Origin: Candidatus Reconcilbacillus cellulovorans | Lineage (GTDB): Bacteria > Bacillota > Bacilli > Paenibacillales > Reconciliibacillaceae | DNA length: 64,000 bases | Assembly (NCBI GenBank): GCA_002507565.1 | Contig: MOXJ01000008.1 | Location: forward strand, 19,132 to 83,131 | Direction of reading: 5' to 3' | Part shown: one piece after another, positions 46,173 through 54,559 of the stretch | Layout: the number at the start of each line of letters is the position of its first letter | How positions within the stretch are numbered: the stretch's first letter is position 1 | The notes under the pieces: generated by a model | Told to the model about the DNA's origin: nothing | Seen by the model: the letters and a program-made list of their open reading frames with translations, nothing else | The model's database searches: none | Made by a program: the position numbers and the translations under genes

Positions 46173-46192
46173 AACACGTTTATGCGGAATGA
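46155..46192 (+). repeat. Short tandem duplication at the E1 alpha stop
   Basis: An 18-base unit (CACGTCTATGCGGAATGA, 46155-46172) recurs at 46175-46192 with one C/T difference. It duplicates the last codons and stop of E1 alpha into the intergenic region. Confidence 0.85.
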
Positions 46193-46210
46193 GGAGAAGA
46201 GGAGATCCCG

Positions 46211-47191
46211 ATGCCGGTCATCACCTATCTGGAAGGCATTCGCTCCGCGATGCGGGAAGAGATGGAGCGCGACCCGCGCGTCTTCGTGCTCGGCGAAGAC
46301 GTCGGCAAAGGGGGCGTGCTGAACGCGACGAAGGGATTGCGCGACCTGTTCGGTGAAGACCGCGTTCTCGACACGCCGCTGTCGGAATCGGCGATCGTCG
46401 GCGTGGCGATCGGGGCGGCGATGTACGGCCTTAGGCCGATCGCGGAAATGCAATTCGCGGATTTCATTTTTCCGGCCGCCAACCAGATCATCAGCGAGGC
46501 GGCGAAAATCCGTTATCGTTCCAACAACGATTGGAGCTGTCCCGTCGTCATCCGCGCGCCGTACGGCGCGACCGGCGGCGGTTCGCTATACCATTCGCAA
46601 TGTCCGGAGTCGGTGTTTTTCGGCACGCCCGGCTTAAAGATCGTCGCTCCTTCGACGGCGTTCGACGCCAAAGGATTGCTGAAGGCGGCCGTTCGCGACG
46701 ACGATCCCGTGCTCTATTTCGAACACAAAAAGTGCTATTTGTCCGTTTCCGACGAAGTGCCGGACCACGATTACGAGGTGCCGATCGGCAAAGCCGACGT
46801 CAAGCGGGAAGGAACGGACGTCACGGTGATCACCTATGGGATGACAGTCCATTACGCCCTGAAAGCGGCGGACGTCCTCGCGAAAGAGGGCGTCGACGTC
46901 CACGTGCTCGACCTGCGCACGCTTCAACCGCTCGACCGCGAGGCGATCCTGGAAGCGACGGCGAAAACCGGAAAAGTGCTGATCGTCCACGAAGACAACA
47001 AAACCGGCGGCGTCGGCGCCGAAATCGCGGCGTTGATCGCCGAGGAAGCATTCGACGAACTCGACGCGCCGATACGCCGATTGTGTCCGCCGGACGTACC
47101 GGCCGTGGCGATCAATCCGGTCGCCGAGTCGTTTTTCTTGCTCAACCCGGACAAGGTAGCGGACGCAATTCGGGATTTGGCTCGCTATTGA
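46211..47191 (+). CDS. bkdAB: 2-oxoisovalerate dehydrogenase E1 beta subunit
   Basis: The 326-residue subunit completes the E1 active site. Motifs: FVLGEDVGKGGVLNATKGL, LDTPLSESAIVGVAIGAAMYGLRPI (in pieces), PYGATGGGSLYHSQCPESVF, and DLRTLQPLDREAI. AGGAGA precedes the ATG. It lies 38 bases after E1 alpha and 18 before E2. Confidence 0.93.
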   Translation: MPVITYLEGIRSAMREEMERDPRVFVLGEDVGKGGVLNATKGLRDLFGEDRVLDTPLSESAIVGVAIGAAMYGLRPIAEMQFADFIFPAANQIISEAAKIRYRSNNDWSCPVVIRAPYGATGGGSLYHSQCPESVFFGTPGLKIVAPSTAFDAKGLLKAAVRDDDPVLYFEHKKCYLSVSDEVPDHDYEVPIGKADVKREGTDVTVITYGMTVHYALKAADVLAKEGVDVHVLDLRTLQPLDREAILEATAKTGKVLIVHEDNKTGGVGAEIAALIAEEAFDELDAPIRRLCPPDVPAVAINPVAESFFLLNPDKVADAIRDLARY

Positions 47192-47209
47192 AGGGAATGA
47201 TGATACGAT

Positions 47210-48616
47210 ATGACGGACGTAAAAACAACGCCGATTGTCGTCCCGCATTTGGCGGAAACGATCGTCTCGGCGACCGTCGCCAAGTGGCTAAAGCGCCCGG
47301 GCGACCGCGTCGAGGCATATGAACCGATCTGCGAGTTGTTTACGGACAAGGTCAACGTCGAGATGCCGTCGCCGGTCGCCGGCGTGTTGGTCGAGATTCT
47401 CGTTCCGGAGGGCCGACAGGCCGCGGTCGGCGAACCGATCTGCGTCATAGCGGAGGAACAGGCCGATTCGGCCTCCCCTAACATTCCCGGCCGTTCCGCC
47501 GCGCTTGACGGCGAAGAATCGTTCCGAACCGCCGCGGCTGCAGCGGAAGGCGGCGGACTTGGACGAAGAGACGGTGTGGACATGCGGGCGCGTTACTCGC
47601 CGGCGGTGTTGAAGCTTGCGGCGAAGTACGGAGTCGATCTGACCCGCGTTCCGGGTACGGGGCTCGGCGGCCGGGTGACGCGTAAGGATGTCGAGCGGTA
47701 TATCGCCGAAGGCCGTCATCTCGGGCAGGCATCGGCAAACGGTCGTTCCGGCCCGGCCGATTCGACCGCTTCTGCTGTCTCGGACAAAACGGCCGGCGAC
47801 GCACAGCCTTATTCAATAGCGGAAATGCCGAAAGTGCCCGTCCGGACGTCGGGCTTGCATCTGGTCGAGCATCCGCCGACGCCGCGCATCGAGATCGAGG
47901 GACATGACGATACCGGCCGGGGCGAAACGTTCATCGACGTCACGCCGATGCGCAACCTGATCGCCAGCCGGATGCGTCAGAGCGTGGCGGAAATTCCGCA
48001 TGCCTGGACGATGATCGAAGTCGACGTCACCAATCTCGTCCTTTTGCGTAACAAACTGAAAGAGGAATTTTACCGGCAAGAAGGCATCAATCTGACCTAT
48101 CTGGCGTTCGTGCTCAAAGCCGTCGTCAACGCGATCAAGGATTACCCGATCATCAATTCCGTCTGGGCGACGGACAAGATCATCGTCAAGCGCGACATCA
48201 ACATTTCGCTCGCCGTCGGGACGGAAGACGCCGTGCTGACGCCGGTCATCAAGAACGCCGACCAAAAAAACATCGCCGGGCTCGCTCGCGAGATCGACAT
48301 TTTGACGAAAAAGGCCCGAAGCGGCAAACTGACGCTGGAAGACATGCAGGGCGGGACGTTTACCGTCAACAATACCGGCTCGTTCGGATCCATTCTGTCC
48401 TATCCGATCATCAATTACCCGCAGGCGGCGATTTTGACGTTCGAGTCGATCGTCAAGCGACCGGTCGTGATCAACGACATGATCGCCGTCCGGTCGATGG
48501 TCAACCTGTGTTTGTCGCTCGACCACCGGATTTTGGACGGCGTCATATGTGGGAGATTTTTACAAAGGGTTAAAGAGAATTTGGAAAGTTTCGGTCCCGA
48601 CACCCAATTATATTGA
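47210..48616 (+). CDS. bkdB: Dihydrolipoyl acyltransferase (E2), branched-chain type
   Basis: The 468-residue core protein has one lipoyl domain with Lys47 in FTDKVNVEMPSP, a long polar linker, a peripheral-subunit-binding domain (YSPAVLKLAAKYGVDLTRVPGTG in part, about 127-165) and a catalytic domain with LSLDHRILDGVICGRFL carrying the HxxxDG motif. The TDKVNxE lipoyl context is that of branched-chain enzymes. The second linker is unusually long and Ser/Thr/Pro-rich. Confidence 0.92.
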   Translation: MTDVKTTPIVVPHLAETIVSATVAKWLKRPGDRVEAYEPICELFTDKVNVEMPSPVAGVLVEILVPEGRQAAVGEPICVIAEEQADSASPNIPGRSAALDGEESFRTAAAAAEGGGLGRRDGVDMRARYSPAVLKLAAKYGVDLTRVPGTGLGGRVTRKDVERYIAEGRHLGQASANGRSGPADSTASAVSDKTAGDAQPYSIAEMPKVPVRTSGLHLVEHPPTPRIEIEGHDDTGRGETFIDVTPMRNLIASRMRQSVAEIPHAWTMIEVDVTNLVLLRNKLKEEFYRQEGINLTYLAFVLKAVVNAIKDYPIINSVWATDKIIVKRDINISLAVGTEDAVLTPVIKNADQKNIAGLAREIDILTKKARSGKLTLEDMQGGTFTVNNTGSFGSILSYPIINYPQAAILTFESIVKRPVVINDMIAVRSMVNLCLSLDHRILDGVICGRFLQRVKENLESFGPDTQLY

Positions 48617-48634
48617 GGAGGACGCCGATGCCGG

Positions 48635-49801
48635 ATGATTGACGAAAAGCGTCTCGTCGAGGAGTTTTTGGAGCTGGTTCGCGTCGACAGCGAATCCGGA
48701 CGCGAAGGCCCGATTGCTTCATTGTTGAAGGCCAAATTGGAAAAACTCGGGTTGGATGTTCGCGAGGACGACGCCGCCCGTAAGACCGGCCACGGCGCCA
48801 ACAACCTGGTCGCGACGCTGCGGGCGACGGATCCCGATCCGGCCGTGCCGAAAATTTTTTTCGCCTGTCATATGGATACGGTCAGGCCGGGCAGCAGCGT
48901 CCGACCGCGGCTGGACGACGACGGCTACATCCGCAGCGACGGCACGACGGTGCTCGGCAGCGACGACAAGGCTGGTATCGCCGCGTTGTTAGAAATGGTC
49001 CGCGTGTTGCGCGAGCGGTCGATTCCGCACGGTCAGATTCAGCTGCTTTTAACCGTCGGCGAGGAGTCCGGCCTCGTCGGCGCTAAAGCGCTCGATCCGT
49101 CGCTTCTCGACGCGCAGTTCGGTTATGCGCTCGATTCGAACGGTAAAGTCGGCGACATCGCCGTCGCAGCGCCGTCGCAAGCTAAAATCCGCATTGCGTT
49201 CATCGGCCGCGCGGCGCACGCCGGCGTCAATCCAGAAGACGGCATCAGCGCCATCCAGGTGGCCAGCAAGGCGGTCGCCCGTATGCGCCTCGGCCGCATC
49301 GACGCCGAGACGACGGCCAACGTCGGTCGGTTCGAGGGAGGCGGCGAAACGAATATCGTCTGCGAACGCGTCGACGTCTACGCGGAGGCGAGAAGCCTCG
49401 ATCCCCACAAACTGGAAAAGCAGGTCGCGTCCATGCGGGCGGCCAGCGAGGAGGCCGCCCGGGAACACGGTGCGACGATGGAATTCGTCAGCGAGATCGT
49501 ATTCCCGTCGTTTCGGTTTGACGAATCGGCTCCCGTCGTTCGCTACGCTTCAGCGGCGGCACGGGCCATCGGCCGCACGCCGAAACTGTTTCAGACCGGC
49601 GGCGGAAGCGACGCCAATATTCTGAACGGATACGGTTTTCCTACCGTTAACCTTGCGGTAGGATACGAGAATATCCACACGACGAAGGAACAGATTGCCG
49701 TCTCCGAGCTGGTCGCGGCCGCGCGGTGGGCGGTGGCGATCGCCGAAGAAGTCAGACGATCAGCCGGGAACAGTGGAAACGGAGAACAAAAGAGTGTATA
49801 A
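48635..49801 (+). CDS. M20 family metallopeptidase, PepT-like
   Basis: The 388-residue protein has the M20 di-zinc site: ACHMDTV (His and catalytic Asp), VLGSDDKAGIAALLEM, TVGEESGLVGAKALD with the general-base Glu, and a dimerisation domain with GRAAHAGVNPEDGISAI. It resembles YqjE/PepT tripeptidases. The optimally spaced ATG after GAGGAGG is at 48628 but opens a five-codon frame; the real start ATG 48635 lies 14 bases from that site. Confidence 0.88.
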   Translation: MIDEKRLVEEFLELVRVDSESGREGPIASLLKAKLEKLGLDVREDDAARKTGHGANNLVATLRATDPDPAVPKIFFACHMDTVRPGSSVRPRLDDDGYIRSDGTTVLGSDDKAGIAALLEMVRVLRERSIPHGQIQLLLTVGEESGLVGAKALDPSLLDAQFGYALDSNGKVGDIAVAAPSQAKIRIAFIGRAAHAGVNPEDGISAIQVASKAVARMRLGRIDAETTANVGRFEGGGETNIVCERVDVYAEARSLDPHKLEKQVASMRAASEEAAREHGATMEFVSEIVFPSFRFDESAPVVRYASAAARAIGRTPKLFQTGGGSDANILNGYGFPTVNLAVGYENIHTTKEQIAVSELVAAARWAVAIAEEVRRSAGNSGNGEQKSV

Positions 49802-49802
49802 T
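49774..49802 (+). promoter_or_regulatory. Putative promoter of the AbrB/PIN module
   Basis: TGGAAA (49774-49779), 17-base spacer and a perfect TATAAT (49797-49802), inside the 3' end of the peptidase gene and 47 bases before the antitoxin start. Confidence 0.5.
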
Positions 49803-49848
49803 AGTGTTGAAAATGCGAGAAAGAACGCAAGAAAAGAGGGATGTCGGT

Positions 49849-50115
49849 ATGGACATCTACCAGAGTAGGGTGGGGAAGAAAAGTCAGACCGTTATTCCGC
49901 ATATGATCCGCGAAACCGCCGGTATCGAAGAAGGCGATCGGTTGCTCTGGGAAATCACAGCGGACGGGACGATCGTCGTCCGTCCGCAGAAAAATTTGAC
50001 CGAAACGCTGTACCGGCTGAACCGCCGCGTCTGGACGTCGTTCGATCGAGCGAGCGGGCACGTCGCTGAGGAGAATGCCGCATGGGAACCGTCTCCGGCC
50101 TCGGACCGCGGTTGA
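49849..50115 (+). CDS. AbrB-type antitoxin-like protein
   Basis: An 88-residue protein: a swapped-hairpin AbrB domain (VGKKSQTVIPHMIRETAGIEEGDRLLWEI in pieces) followed by a C-terminal toxin-binding tail with aromatic and acidic residues. ATG 49849 has AGAGGG eight bases upstream. The 3' end overlaps the PIN gene by 34 bases, the usual antitoxin-first order of a VapBC module. Confidence 0.8.
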   Translation: MDIYQSRVGKKSQTVIPHMIRETAGIEEGDRLLWEITADGTIVVRPQKNLTETLYRLNRRVWTSFDRASGHVAEENAAWEPSPASDRG

Positions 50116-50606
50116 AGTGGAACCATTACCGCAAAATCGCGGTCGATTCGAACTGTTTCATTTACCTGATCGAGGGGTCTCCGTACGAGCGGTTTTTGCT
50201 GTCGATGTTCCGGAGCATCGAGCGGGGAGAGGTCAAGGCGGTCACGTCCGCCCTGACGATTGCGGAACTGATGGTCGGTCCGTACCGGAGCGGGGATCGG
50301 AATGTGCAGAACCAGTACAGGATGGCGCTGTGCGGTTTCCGAAATCTGGAGTTTCGAGCCGTCGACGCGGACGTCGCTGATCTCGCTGCAAAGCTGCGCG
50401 TCGAATGCGGCCTGAAGACGCCGGATGCGATTCAGCTGGCGACGGCGATGGCAAGCGGCGCCGATGTTTTCGTGACGAACGACCGCGACTTCAGGCGGGC
50501 TGGATTTCCCGTCCTTTTTTTGTCGCCTGAGGGACTGTCCGACGGGGAGAACGAAACCGGAGATGCCGATGATGGAGGGCCCGTGGGTGAATCGGAAGAA
50601 ATATGA
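50082..50606 (+). CDS. PIN-domain (VapC-like) ribonuclease toxin
   Basis: The 174-residue protein has the PIN acidic quartet: Asp22 in VDSNCFIYL, Glu in IAELMVGPYRSG, Asp in LKTPDAIQLATA and Asp in VTNDRDF. PIN toxins cleave tRNA or rRNA when freed from antitoxin. The last ~20 residues (acidic) overlap nudF by 44 bases and may be dispensable. It forms a chromosomal toxin-antitoxin pair between the M20 peptidase and nudF genes. Confidence 0.85.
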   Translation: MGTVSGLGPRLKWNHYRKIAVDSNCFIYLIEGSPYERFLLSMFRSIERGEVKAVTSALTIAELMVGPYRSGDRNVQNQYRMALCGFRNLEFRAVDADVADLAAKLRVECGLKTPDAIQLATAMASGADVFVTNDRDFRRAGFPVLFLSPEGLSDGENETGDADDGGPVGESEEI

Positions 50607-51141
50607 GGAAACGACGGTAAGCCGTGAAAAAGTGTTTGAAGGTAATTTTATTTCTGTCTATGTCGAACACGTTCTGTTGCCCGATGGCCGGCGGGCGACG
50701 CGCGACATCGTCCGCCATCCCGGCGCTGTCGCGGTGTTGGCGCTAGACGGCGACCGGATGATCGTCGTCGAGCAATACCGCAAGGCGTTGGAAAGAAGCC
50801 AGGTCGAAATTCCGGCCGGAAAGCTCGATCCCGGCGAGGATCCCCTGGAAGCCGCGAAGCGCGAGCTGCTGGAGGAAACCGGTTATACGGCGCGCGACAT
50901 CCGCCATCTCTGTTCGTTTTCGACGTCGCCGGGGTTTGCGGACGAAATATTGCATCTATACGTCGCCGAAGGGCTTACGCGGGGAGACGCGCGTCCCGAT
51001 CAGGACGAATTTCTCGACTGTTTCGCCGTGACGCTGGACGAAGCCAAGCAGATGATCCGCGAAGGGCGGATCGGCGACGCCAAAACGGTGACGGCCGTGC
51101 TTGCCTGGCAGGCGTACCGGCTGACGGGATCGTTCCTGTAA
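50563..51141 (+). CDS. nudF: ADP-ribose pyrophosphatase (Nudix)
   Basis: The 192-residue enzyme has the Nudix box GKLDPGEDPLEAAKRELLEETGY (in parts GKLDPGEDPLEAAKREL and LEETGY), upstream EQYRKALERSQVEIPAG and an array for ADP-ribose binding (FSTSPGFADEILHLYVAEGL). It hydrolyses ADP-ribose to AMP and ribose 5-phosphate. It overlaps the PIN gene. Position matches yqkG of Bacillus, before endoQ/yqxK. Confidence 0.93.
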   Translation: MPMMEGPWVNRKKYEETTVSREKVFEGNFISVYVEHVLLPDGRRATRDIVRHPGAVAVLALDGDRMIVVEQYRKALERSQVEIPAGKLDPGEDPLEAAKRELLEETGYTARDIRHLCSFSTSPGFADEILHLYVAEGLTRGDARPDQDEFLDCFAVTLDEAKQMIREGRIGDAKTVTAVLAWQAYRLTGSFL

Positions 51142-51163
51142 GGGGAAAGGGGCGTCGCGGTCT

Positions 51164-52360
51164 TTGTGCGAGACACAGCGGGAACCGCTGCGGAAATATA
51201 CGGCCGATCTGCACGTACACATCGGCCGGACCTCCTCGGGTCGGCCGGTCAAAATCAGCGCCAGTGCCGACCTGACGTTCCGCCGCATCGCCGAAGAAGC
51301 GTCGGAACGAAAAGGCATCGATCTGATCGGCGTCATCGATTGCCATTCGCCGGACGTGCTCGACGACGTCGCCGACTGCCTGGACTGCGGCGAGATGGAA
51401 GAGCTGCCTGGCGGGGGCGTGCGTTTCCGTCGCACCGTCCTTTTGCTCGGCAGCGAGATCGAGGTGAAAGATCCGGGGTTCGGTGCCGTGCACGTCTTGG
51501 CGTTTTTTCCGACGGTCGCGGACATGCGGTCGTTTTCGGACTGGCTGGCCCGGCGGATGCGCAACGTACGGCTGAGTTCCCAGCGCGTCCGCGCCTCGGC
51601 GCGAGAACTTCAACGCGAGGTCCTCGATCGCGGCGGTCTGTTTGTCCCGGCGCATATTTTCACGCCCCACAAGGGGCTTTACGGCAGCGGCGCGCCGCGA
51701 ATGGCGCAGCTCCTCGATCCGGAAGGTGTGTCCGCCGTCGAGCTCGGCCTAAGCGCCGACACACGGATGGCGGGCTATTTGTCCGAACTGGACGACGTGC
51801 CGTTTCTGACGAATTCCGACGCGCATTCGCCCGCCTCGATCGGCCGAGAGTACAACGTATTCCGTCTGGCGGAGCCGACGTTCATCGAAGTGGCGCGCGC
51901 CCTCCGCGGGGAATGCGGGCGCGGTGTTGTGGCGAATTACGGCCTTCACCCGCGACTTGGAAAATATTACCGTTCGTTCTGCCCGGGCTGCGGTCGCATT
52001 CTCGACGCGGATGACGTTTTCACCGAGCGGTGCCCGCATTGCGGAAACGACCGTCTGGTGCGCGGCGTGCTCGACCGTATCCGGTCGATCGCGGACCGGG
52101 AGGTTCCGCATGTTCCCGCGCATCGTCCGCCGTATATCGCGCAGGTGCCGCTTCGGTTCGTACCGGGCGTCGGCGCGAAAACGCTGGAGCGTTTGCTCGC
52201 GCGGTTTGGAACCGAGATGGACGTGCTGCATCGCGCCGATCCGCGCGAACTGGCGGAAGTTGCCGGCGAGGCCGTCGCCGCCCGGATTATCGCCGCGCGC
52301 GAAGGAAAGCTGGAACCGGAAGCGGGCGGCGGCGGGCGATATGGAAAAATTCGCGCATGA
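51164..52360 (+). CDS. Endonuclease Q-type PHP-domain DNA repair protein (YqxK)
   Basis: The 398-residue protein has an N-terminal PHP metallophosphoesterase domain (ADLHVHIGR, VIDCHSPD, FVPAHIFTPHKG, FLTNSDAHS), a zinc ribbon (CPGCGRILDADD ... CPHCG) and a C-terminal helix-hairpin-helix (FVPGVGAKTLERLLARFG). This is the EndoQ architecture, an endonuclease for deaminated bases known from Thermococcales and some Bacillales. TTG 51164 lies behind AAAGGGG. Confidence 0.85.
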   Translation: MCETQREPLRKYTADLHVHIGRTSSGRPVKISASADLTFRRIAEEASERKGIDLIGVIDCHSPDVLDDVADCLDCGEMEELPGGGVRFRRTVLLLGSEIEVKDPGFGAVHVLAFFPTVADMRSFSDWLARRMRNVRLSSQRVRASARELQREVLDRGGLFVPAHIFTPHKGLYGSGAPRMAQLLDPEGVSAVELGLSADTRMAGYLSELDDVPFLTNSDAHSPASIGREYNVFRLAEPTFIEVARALRGECGRGVVANYGLHPRLGKYYRSFCPGCGRILDADDVFTERCPHCGNDRLVRGVLDRIRSIADREVPHVPAHRPPYIAQVPLRFVPGVGAKTLERLLARFGTEMDVLHRADPRELAEVAGEAVAARIIAAREGKLEPEAGGGGRYGKIRA

Positions 52361-52393
52361 AGCGTAGCCCGGCGGTGTCGTCGGTGGGTATGG

Positions 52394-53092
52394 TTGTCCG
52401 CTTTTCGGCATAAGCTTTTGTTGCGAGGCATGCTGAAAAAGGGGCTGCGCGTGTTGGCGGCGAAATCGGTCGGACCTACCGTCTTTGCGTTGGTGTTGTT
52501 TTCGGTCGGCACGCTGTTCGGCGCGCTAGGTGCGGCATCGCTTCCGGCAGGCGAACGGGAGGCGGCTTTCCAACAGATAAGCACGGCCTTGGTCTCTTAC
52601 GCCTCAACGGATACCGCCGACCGCGGCGGTTCGGTGCGGGAGGAGCTGGCGGACGCGTTCCTCGCGCACTGGAAATGGATCGGCGTCATCGCGCTGGCCG
52701 GCCTATCGGTCGTCGGCCTGCCGGTCGCATGGTTTGTTGTGTTTTTAAAAGGGGCGTTGCTCGGCTTTACGATCGTCTGTCTCGTCTCGCGCGGCACGGC
52801 AGACGGCTGGGCGGCGCTGGCGGCGGTCGCGCCGCAGCAATTGATCGCGTCGACGGCCGTGGTGCTCACGTGCGCGGCTTCGACGGCGTTCGCAGCGTCG
52901 GTGATCCGGCGACGGTTCTCCGGAGAAGCGATCGAGGGCCGTCGGCTGGCGCGCCGGACCGCGCGATACGCTGCCGTGGTCACTGCGTTGACGGCGCTTG
53001 TATTCGTCGCGGCAGCCGTGGAAACATTCGTGTCGCCCGCGCTTGCCGAAAGGGCGCTTTCGATCGCCGGTCGACTGGGGACGATGGATTGA
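52394..53092 (+). CDS. spoIIM: Stage II sporulation protein M
   Basis: The 232-residue polytopic membrane protein has about five helices, including VGPTVFALVLFSVGTLFGALGA and FVVFLKGALLGFTIVCLVS. SpoIIM with SpoIID and SpoIIP drives septal peptidoglycan degradation during engulfment. TTG 52394 after GGTGGG is used; a later ATG (52430) would remove twelve residues. It lies before fur, as in Bacillus. Confidence 0.88.
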   Translation: MSAFRHKLLLRGMLKKGLRVLAAKSVGPTVFALVLFSVGTLFGALGAASLPAGEREAAFQQISTALVSYASTDTADRGGSVREELADAFLAHWKWIGVIALAGLSVVGLPVAWFVVFLKGALLGFTIVCLVSRGTADGWAALAAVAPQQLIASTAVVLTCAASTAFAASVIRRRFSGEAIEGRRLARRTARYAAVVTALTALVFVAAAVETFVSPALAERALSIAGRLGTMD

Positions 53093-53118
53093 CTTCGCTG
53101 CGCCGGACAACCTATAAT
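53089..53118 (+). promoter_or_regulatory. fur: Sigma-A promoter of fur
   Basis: TTGACT (53089-53094), 18-base spacer, TATAAT (53113-53118). The -35 overlaps the spoIIM stop codon. The leader to the fur start is about 90 bases. Confidence 0.75.
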
Positions 53119-53214
53119 GGAACCATGCAGCCATTTTTCGAATCCGACCGTCCGTCCGCCGTCGACGCTCGGCGGACAAGTCCGACGGAGCCCGCCAGGG
53201 GACGAGGGGGCGCC

Positions 53215-53685
53215 ATGGAGTCGCGCTTGGAAAAAATCAAGCAGCATCTGCAGGCGCACGGTTACAAGCTGACGCCGCAGCGCGAGGCGACTGTGCGGGT
53301 TTTGCTCGAGCACGAGGAAGACCATCTGAGCGCCGAAGACGTGTTTTTGTTGCTGAAAGAAAAAAGCCCCGACATCGGCTTGGCGACGGTATATCGGACG
53401 CTCGAACTTCTCAGCGAGCTGCACGTCGTGGAAAAGCTGAATTTCGGAGACGGCGTGGCGCGGTACGACCTTCGCGGCGAAACCGGCGGCCATCATCATC
53501 ATCATCTGATTTGCGTCCGGTGCGGCTCGATGACCGAGATCATGGACGATTGGCTGTTACCGCTGGAAGAAAGGCTAGCCGAGGAGTACGGTTTTACCGT
53601 GTTGGATCACCGGCTTGATTTTCACGGCATCTGCCGGCGTTGCCGGGAAAATCGAGGCGAAGACGATGCTCAATCGAGAAAGTGA
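53215..53685 (+). CDS. fur: Ferric uptake regulator Fur
   Basis: The 156-residue repressor has the winged helix LTPQREATVRVLLEHEEDHLSAEDVF (pieces), recognition region IGLATVYRTLELLSELHVVEKL, the metal site HHHHHLICVRCG and the C-terminal CRRC pair. Position between spoIIM and xerD is that of Bacillus fur. ATG 53215 has GAGGGGG upstream; the frame is open further 5' but without ribosome sites. It ends in a clear terminator. Confidence 0.93.
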   Translation: MESRLEKIKQHLQAHGYKLTPQREATVRVLLEHEEDHLSAEDVFLLLKEKSPDIGLATVYRTLELLSELHVVEKLNFGDGVARYDLRGETGGHHHHHLICVRCGSMTEIMDDWLLPLEERLAEEYGFTVLDHRLDFHGICRRCRENRGEDDAQSRK

Positions 53686-53689
53686 CGAT

Positions 53690-53727
53690 CCCCGTATCGC
53701 CCGAGGCTTGGATACGGGGTTCTTTTT
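53690..53727 (+). terminator. fur: Terminator after fur
   Basis: CCCCGTATC (53690-53698) and GATACGGGG (53711-53719) make a perfect nine-base stem with a 12-base loop, followed by TTCTTTTT. Confidence 0.9.
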
Positions 53728-53755
53728 CAAAAAGGAAAACGGAAGCCGGGCGGGG

Positions 53756-54529
53756 TTGCTGGAAGGGCGTGTGGCGCTCGTCACCGGCGGCGGGTCCGGC
53801 ATCGGCCGCGCAGCCGCCGAGCGGCTGGCAGAAGAAGGTGCGAAGGTGTTTCTGCTTGACGTGCGACCGCAACGGCTCGAAGGCGTCCGCAGAAATTTGG
53901 CCGAAGCCGGAGCGGAAGTAGATTCGGCCGTCGCCGATGTTTCGAACGAGGAACAGGTGCAACGCGCGGTCGAGGCGGCTGTCCGCCGTTTCGGCCGGCT
54001 CGATTTCGTATTCGCCAACGCCGGCGTCAACGGAACATTGGCGCCGGTGGAAACGATGCCTGCCGCCGACTGGAGCGCCACACTGGCGGTCAACCTGACC
54101 GGAACGTTTTTGACGGTCAAACACGTGATCCCGTATATGAAAGAGTCGGGCGGCAGCATCGCGGTGACGAGTTCGATCAACGGTACCCGCGTGTTTTCGG
54201 CCGCTGGCCTGTCGGCTTACGCCGCGTCGAAAGCGGGCCAAGTCGCGTTTGTGAAAACGGCGGCGTTCGAACTGGCGCGCTACCGCATTCGCGTCAACGC
54301 GATATGCCCGGGGTGGATCCGAACGAACATCGCTGAAAGCACGCATCCCGTTCCCGAGCTGCGCGATTACCCCAGTAAGTGGAAAATCGTCCGGCCCGAG
54401 CGGCTGTTGCCCGGCGTACCGGGGTCTCCCGATCGGGTTGCGGACGTCGTCGTTTTTCTGGCGTCGGATTTGTCGCGGCACGTTTCGGGAACCGAAATTT
54501 ACGTCGACGCGGCGGAATCGCTGCTTTAA
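53756..54529 (+). CDS. Short-chain dehydrogenase/reductase
   Basis: The ~257-residue protein has the NAD(P) motif TGGGSGIGRA, NAG in FANAGVNGT, catalytic Ser (SSINGTRVFSAAG) and YxxxK in YAASK. Substrate is unknown. An ATG at 53666 in frame would place the fur terminator inside the coding region, so the start is set at TTG 53756 (MLEGRVALVTGGG); GTG 53771 is possible. No strong ribosome site is visible. Confidence 0.75.
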   Translation: MLEGRVALVTGGGSGIGRAAAERLAEEGAKVFLLDVRPQRLEGVRRNLAEAGAEVDSAVADVSNEEQVQRAVEAAVRRFGRLDFVFANAGVNGTLAPVETMPAADWSATLAVNLTGTFLTVKHVIPYMKESGGSIAVTSSINGTRVFSAAGLSAYAASKAGQVAFVKTAAFELARYRIRVNAICPGWIRTNIAESTHPVPELRDYPSKWKIVRPERLLPGVPGSPDRVADVVVFLASDLSRHVSGTEIYVDAAESLL

Positions 54530-54559
54530 GGCGTTCGTCGCGCCGAAAGGGGGATGTAC

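Noticed and set aside
53666..53755. SDR gene starting at ATG 53666
   Set aside because: The frame is open, but this would overlap fur and put its nine-base terminator stem and T-run inside the coding region; the fold starts at about 53756.
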